Assembly (NCBI GenBank): GCA_030588275.1
Contig: JAUUYJ010000152.1
Coordinates: 1-6,345, forward strand
Length of the DNA stretch: 6,345 nt
Source of the DNA: Candidatus Zixiibacteriota bacterium
GTDB taxonomy: Bacteria; Zixibacteria; MSB-5A5; GN15; JAAZOE01
Reading direction: 5' to 3'
Part shown: positions 5,135 through 6,345 of the stretch, piece by piece
Numbering within the stretch: the first letter of the stretch is position 1
Layout of the letters: the number at the start of each line of letters is the position of its first letter
Made by a program: the position numbers and the translations under genes
The notes under the pieces: generated by a model
What the model was told of the DNA's origin: nothing
Database searches by the model: none
The model's input: only the letters and a program-made list of their open reading frames with translations

Positions 5135-6345
5135 ATGAGCAATCGCCCGAACAACGAAAAACGAAGAGTCGCCTTTTATTCGATCTTAGCCTCTATCGGC
5201 ATGATCGTCGGCAAAGGACTGGTCGGTTTTGTCACCGGCTCATTGGCTATCTGGGCCGACGCGGTCCATTCTATGGTTGACTTGACCGCCTCGGCGGTGA
5301 CCTATTTTGCCGTTAGAATATCGGATAAGCCAGCTGACCGGCATCATCATTATGGGCATGGCAAGGTTGAATCGTTAGCGGCGCTATTTCAGGTCTTTTT
5401 ACTTCTCGGCACCTGCGTCTGGTTTTTCCACAAGGCGGTCTCAAAACTGATGAGCGGCCAATCAACTGTGGAGTTGAACCTCTGGGCTTTCGGCGTCATC
5501 ATCGCCTCAATCATCGTAGATTACAATCGGGTTATCGTCCTGAGGCGAACGGCCAATAAGTATCACAGCCAGGCATTGGCGGCTGATGCTCTTAATTTTT
5601 ATACCGACATCTTTTCCTCACTGGTCGTTTTGGTCGGATTGGTCGGTGTTTATTTTGAGATATATTGGACCGACGCCGTTTCGGCTATCGGCGTCGCAAT
5701 ATTTATTGCCGGAGCCAGCATCCGCATGGGGATTCAGGCAATCGACGTTCTTTTGGATAAAGCACCGGGAAAAACCGAGGAGATTGTCCGGGAGGCGGCC
5801 CGGGATTTTTCCGAAATTGTCGAGATATCCCGCTTTCGTGAACGAAGCGATGGCCGCTTAATCTTTATTGAGGCAGTTTTGGATATTGACCGCTCTCTTT
5901 CCTTCGCCCACGCCAACCGAGTTGCCGGGCTGTTTGATTCCAGGTTGAAAGAACTGCTACCGGAGGTGGATGTTACATTTTCTTTGAATCCAGCCTCGCA
6001 ATCAAACGAGGCGATAGTTGATGCTATCCGTTATGCCGTATCTTCGTTCGGATTAACTTCGCATCATCTGATTGTCAACCGGGGTAAGCAGGGTTATTTT
6101 GTTTCGATGCATCTGGAACTACCGGGAGATATTACCCTCAGCCAAGCCCACGATAAATCAAGCTCACTCACTTCCCTACTGCATGATTCAATCGACGATT
6201 TGCATAAAGTGGTTATTCATACCGAACCGCACGAGGGGGAAACGGCGCCTGAAGAAAGCAGTTTCGATCTCTCCGAAACTAATCTTGATACTTCTGCCGA
6301 TACGGTCAGGCAGATCGTTGAGTCATTCTCCGGTGTCGAGGATTG
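5135..6345 (+). CDS. Cation diffusion facilitator (CDF) metal efflux transporter with tandem C-terminal domains, 3' end outside window
   Basis: This frame runs from the ATG at 5135 to the window edge without a stop (403 residues so far). Six membrane helices can be placed at about 12-34, 37-60, 81-103, 114-134, 149-172 and 178-199. Conserved CDF signatures are ADAVHSMVDLTAS in helix 2 and HHHYGHGKVESLAAL after it. By alignment to YiiP (FieF), loop-site ligands D68, H71 and H75 are kept. The transport-site quartet is H45, D49, N154, D158 instead of YiiP's D, D, H, D. A first cytoplasmic dimerisation-type domain (about 212-286) lacks most metal ligands. A second (about 292-368) retains H310, H326, H339 and H362. 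The protein is already well beyond the usual length of about 300. It should export a divalent metal in exchange for protons at the inner membrane; the metal is uncertain. The ribosome site (AGAGAG) is weak. Confidence 0.93.
   Translation, partial: MSNRPNNEKRRVAFYSILASIGMIVGKGLVGFVTGSLAIWADAVHSMVDLTASAVTYFAVRISDKPADRHHHYGHGKVESLAALFQVFLLLGTCVWFFHKAVSKLMSGQSTVELNLWAFGVIIASIIVDYNRVIVLRRTANKYHSQALAADALNFYTDIFSSLVVLVGLVGVYFEIYWTDAVSAIGVAIFIAGASIRMGIQAIDVLLDKAPGKTEEIVREAARDFSEIVEISRFRERSDGRLIFIEAVLDIDRSLSFAHANRVAGLFDSRLKELLPEVDVTFSLNPASQSNEAIVDAIRYAVSSFGLTSHHLIVNRGKQGYFVSMHLELPGDITLSQAHDKSSSLTSLLHDSIDDLHKVVIHTEPHEGETAPEESSFDLSETNLDTSADTVRQIVESFSGVED

Noticed and set aside
5586..5861. 91-codon open frame on the + strand
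   Set aside because: It lies in another frame inside the CDF transporter gene, whose own frame shows clear family motifs.

Overview
The window looks like a piece of chromosome from a Gram-negative bacterium. The first histidine kinase has an extracytoplasmic sensor domain between two membrane segments, and its partner is a substrate-binding-type protein. Base composition is moderate by eye, and there are no phage, transposon or CRISPR signs. The taxonomic group cannot be fixed from this sequence. A deltaproteobacterial or FCB-type candidate phylum (for example Zixibacteria-like) would fit the gene style, but that is a guess.

Region 1 (1-4574, + strand) is a tightly packed signalling operon whose upstream end lies outside the window. 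In order it holds: the C-terminal part of an ABC-type substrate-binding protein (ABC_sub_bind family); a membrane sensor histidine kinase (sensor, HAMP, HisKA, HATPase); two stand-alone receiver proteins; and a soluble receiver-GAF-like-histidine kinase hybrid. Every junction overlaps (ATGA, TAATG, ATGA, then 8 bases), so translation is probably coupled. The likely flow is that a ligand-bound periplasmic protein talks to the membrane kinase. Phosphate then passes to one or both receivers and/or to the receiver of the soluble hybrid kinase, which can signal onward. No DNA-binding, enzymatic or other output domain is visible, so the end point of the relay is elsewhere.

Region 2 (4575-4958, - strand) is a fourth single-domain receiver, converging on the hybrid kinase with stop codons directly abutting. 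Region 3 (4959-5134) is a divergent intergenic segment. It contains a strongly strand-asymmetric GC block with a four-run G-quadruplex motif on the - strand, an overlapping terminator-like hairpin followed by a T tract (also - strand), candidate -10 elements for both flanking genes, and a 10-base palindrome containing TATAAT.

Region 4 (5135-6345, + strand, open at the right edge) encodes a cation diffusion facilitator (CDF) metal transporter. It has an unusual metal-site quartet (His-Asp/Asn-Asp) and an extended C-terminus. The first cytoplasmic dimerisation-type domain has lost most metal ligands, while a second, tandem one keeps them all. There may be the beginning of a third. The transporter is probably not part of the signalling operon, although it shares a divergent control region with the fourth receiver.
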